Part shown: positions 15,187 to 15,741 of the stretch, piece after piece
How positions within the stretch are numbered: position 1 is the stretch's first letter
Layout of the letters: every line of letters starts with the position of its first letter
Source of the DNA: an uncultured Pedobacter sp.
GTDB taxonomy: Bacteria; Bacteroidota; Bacteroidia; Sphingobacteriales; Sphingobacteriaceae
Direction of reading: 5' to 3'
DNA: 15,741 bases
NCBI GenBank assembly: GCA_946478755.1
Contig: CAMLDJ010000116.1
Span: 1-15,741 of the forward strand
Position numbers and translations under genes: made by a program
The notes under the pieces: model-generated
Database searches by the model: none
Seen by the model: only the letters and a program-made list of their open reading frames with translations
What the model was told of the DNA's origin: nothing

Positions 15187-15606
15187 TTACATTACTAAAT
15201 TCTCTTTTGACCTTAATTTTAACGGATTGATCTGCGCAGCAACCTGAATATCAGCAAGTTTATTTAAGCCGGTTAAGATATAGTTCAGATCTTCCTTATC
15301 GATATATTGATGAATAACCATAAAAAAATCGACCTTATTCATTTCCGGAATCAAAAATCCCTCGGCATTTCTGTTGTTTATCAGGTAAAATTCGATCTCC
15401 CCCTGCTCCACAAAAAAATAATATTTTGAAAAGGCCAGTGGCGCTTCATCGATGTTGAAATAAACTTCATGGTCGTCTATTTTTTCGAAGCCAAAGTTTA
15501 AACTGGTATTGATTTTGTGGCAAAGGACATAATCTTTTAAAGATGCTGTAATGGCAATTAATACGAAATCGAGATCTAATGAAAGTTTTAAATAAGTTTT
15601 GTTCAA
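15187..15606 (-). CDS. IPExxxVDY family protein, function unknown
   Basis: 139-aa cytoplasmic protein of a small Bacteroidota-restricted family named for the motif IPExxxVDY; here it reads IPEMNKVDF at 86-94, with the final Tyr replaced by Phe. There is no signal peptide or membrane segment. The N-terminal half alternates basic and hydrophobic residues (KTYLKLSLDLDFVLIAI), and the C-terminal end is helical (YILTGLNKLADI). Its biochemical role is not known to me. Location directly upstream of pyruvate kinase is, as I recall, common in the phylum, often near rnc, fabF and acpP. The start is a TTG at 15606: no ATG or GTG lies in frame between it and the stop codon upstream, and it sits just after a promoter-like sequence. 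Confidence 0.85.
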   Translation of the reverse strand: MNKTYLKLSLDLDFVLIAITASLKDYVLCHKINTSLNFGFEKIDDHEVYFNIDEAPLAFSKYYFFVEQGEIEFYLINNRNAEGFLIPEMNKVDFFMVIHQYIDKEDLNYILTGLNKLADIQVAAQINPLKLRSKENLVM

Positions 15607-15628
15607 AACAGAATATTTTACGGGAATA

Positions 15629-15664
15629 CGAAATTATAAAACTAATTTTACATTGATGTTCAAA
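15629..15664 (-). promoter_or_regulatory. Possible promoter of the IPExxxVDY gene
   Basis: TTTG (15664-15661) and TAATTTCG (15636-15629, one mismatch to TAnnTTTG) occur 24 bases apart on the minus strand, longer than the usual spacing of about 20. The -7 box ends 22 bases before the TTG start. Confidence 0.35.
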
Positions 15665-15701
15665 ATAAAAACATTAAAATTGGCATAGAAATAAAAACAT
15701 T

Positions 15702-15730
15702 TGAAATGTGTAAGAATTTATTTTTCTTTG
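15702..15730 (+). promoter_or_regulatory. Possible promoter for a divergent gene beyond the right edge
   Basis: TTG (near 15701-15703), about 19 bases and TTTCTTTG (15723-15730, one mismatch to TAnnTTTG) face right. No coding sequence follows before the window ends. By gene-order recall the next gene may be acpP, but nothing in the window proves it. Confidence 0.35.
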
Positions 15731-15741
15731 CACTGAATTAT

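Noticed and set aside
1..15741. CRISPR array, insertion sequence, phage or defence island
   Set aside because: No spaced direct repeats, transposase, integrase or defence protein motifs were seen. The AddAB-type pair is treated as housekeeping repair, not as a defence system, because both proteins match the repair family throughout.

Overview
The window looks like ordinary chromosome from a Bacteroidota bacterium, most likely a Sphingobacteriaceae member such as Pedobacter. The evidence is threefold: Bacteroidota-type promoters (TTG, about 20 bases, TAnnTTTG); few Shine-Dalgarno sequences; and lineage-typical proteins (IPExxxVDY family, LytTR regulator, short PorT-like beta-barrel, AddAB pair encoded A then B). 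I saw no mobile element, CRISPR array or foreign-looking block. Assignment to genus is inference.

Layout. Positions 1-37 (minus) hold the first 12 codons of a probable pyruvate dehydrogenase E1 beta gene, with a good promoter and an inverted repeat overlapping its -33 box. Positions 194-6273 (minus) are a two-gene AddA/AddB-type helicase-nuclease operon for processing double-strand breaks. A secreted thioredoxin-like protein (plus) follows. It ends one base from a convergent secreted GH3 beta-N-acetylhexosaminidase (minus). A 335-base divergent intergenic region (8620-8954) contains a perfect 38-bp palindrome and an operator-like repeat in the GH3 promoter. Next, on plus, come an outer-membrane beta-barrel protein with a strong terminator, a 58-codon disordered hydrophilic protein with its own promoter and terminator, and the glycerol operon glpK-glpF. 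A LytTR response regulator (minus) converges on glpF and has no kinase nearby. A roughly 350-base stretch without a recognisable gene precedes a tRNA-Ser(GGA) with its own promoter and terminator, then pyruvate kinase and an IPExxxVDY protein, all on minus.

How the genes fit together. GlpF admits glycerol and GlpK traps it as glycerol 3-phosphate, which enters lower glycolysis. Pyruvate kinase and pyruvate dehydrogenase E1 act further down the same route, but they lie at opposite ends of the window and share no operon. The AddAB pair is a DNA repair unit. The GH3 enzyme, thioredoxin-like protein and beta-barrel are envelope proteins.

I did not find a clearly new system. The best leads are the 38-bp palindrome, the pdhB operator candidate, an AddB-like nuclease lacking the iron-sulfur cysteines, a GlpK lacking the known FBP and PTS control residues, and the small disordered protein gene.
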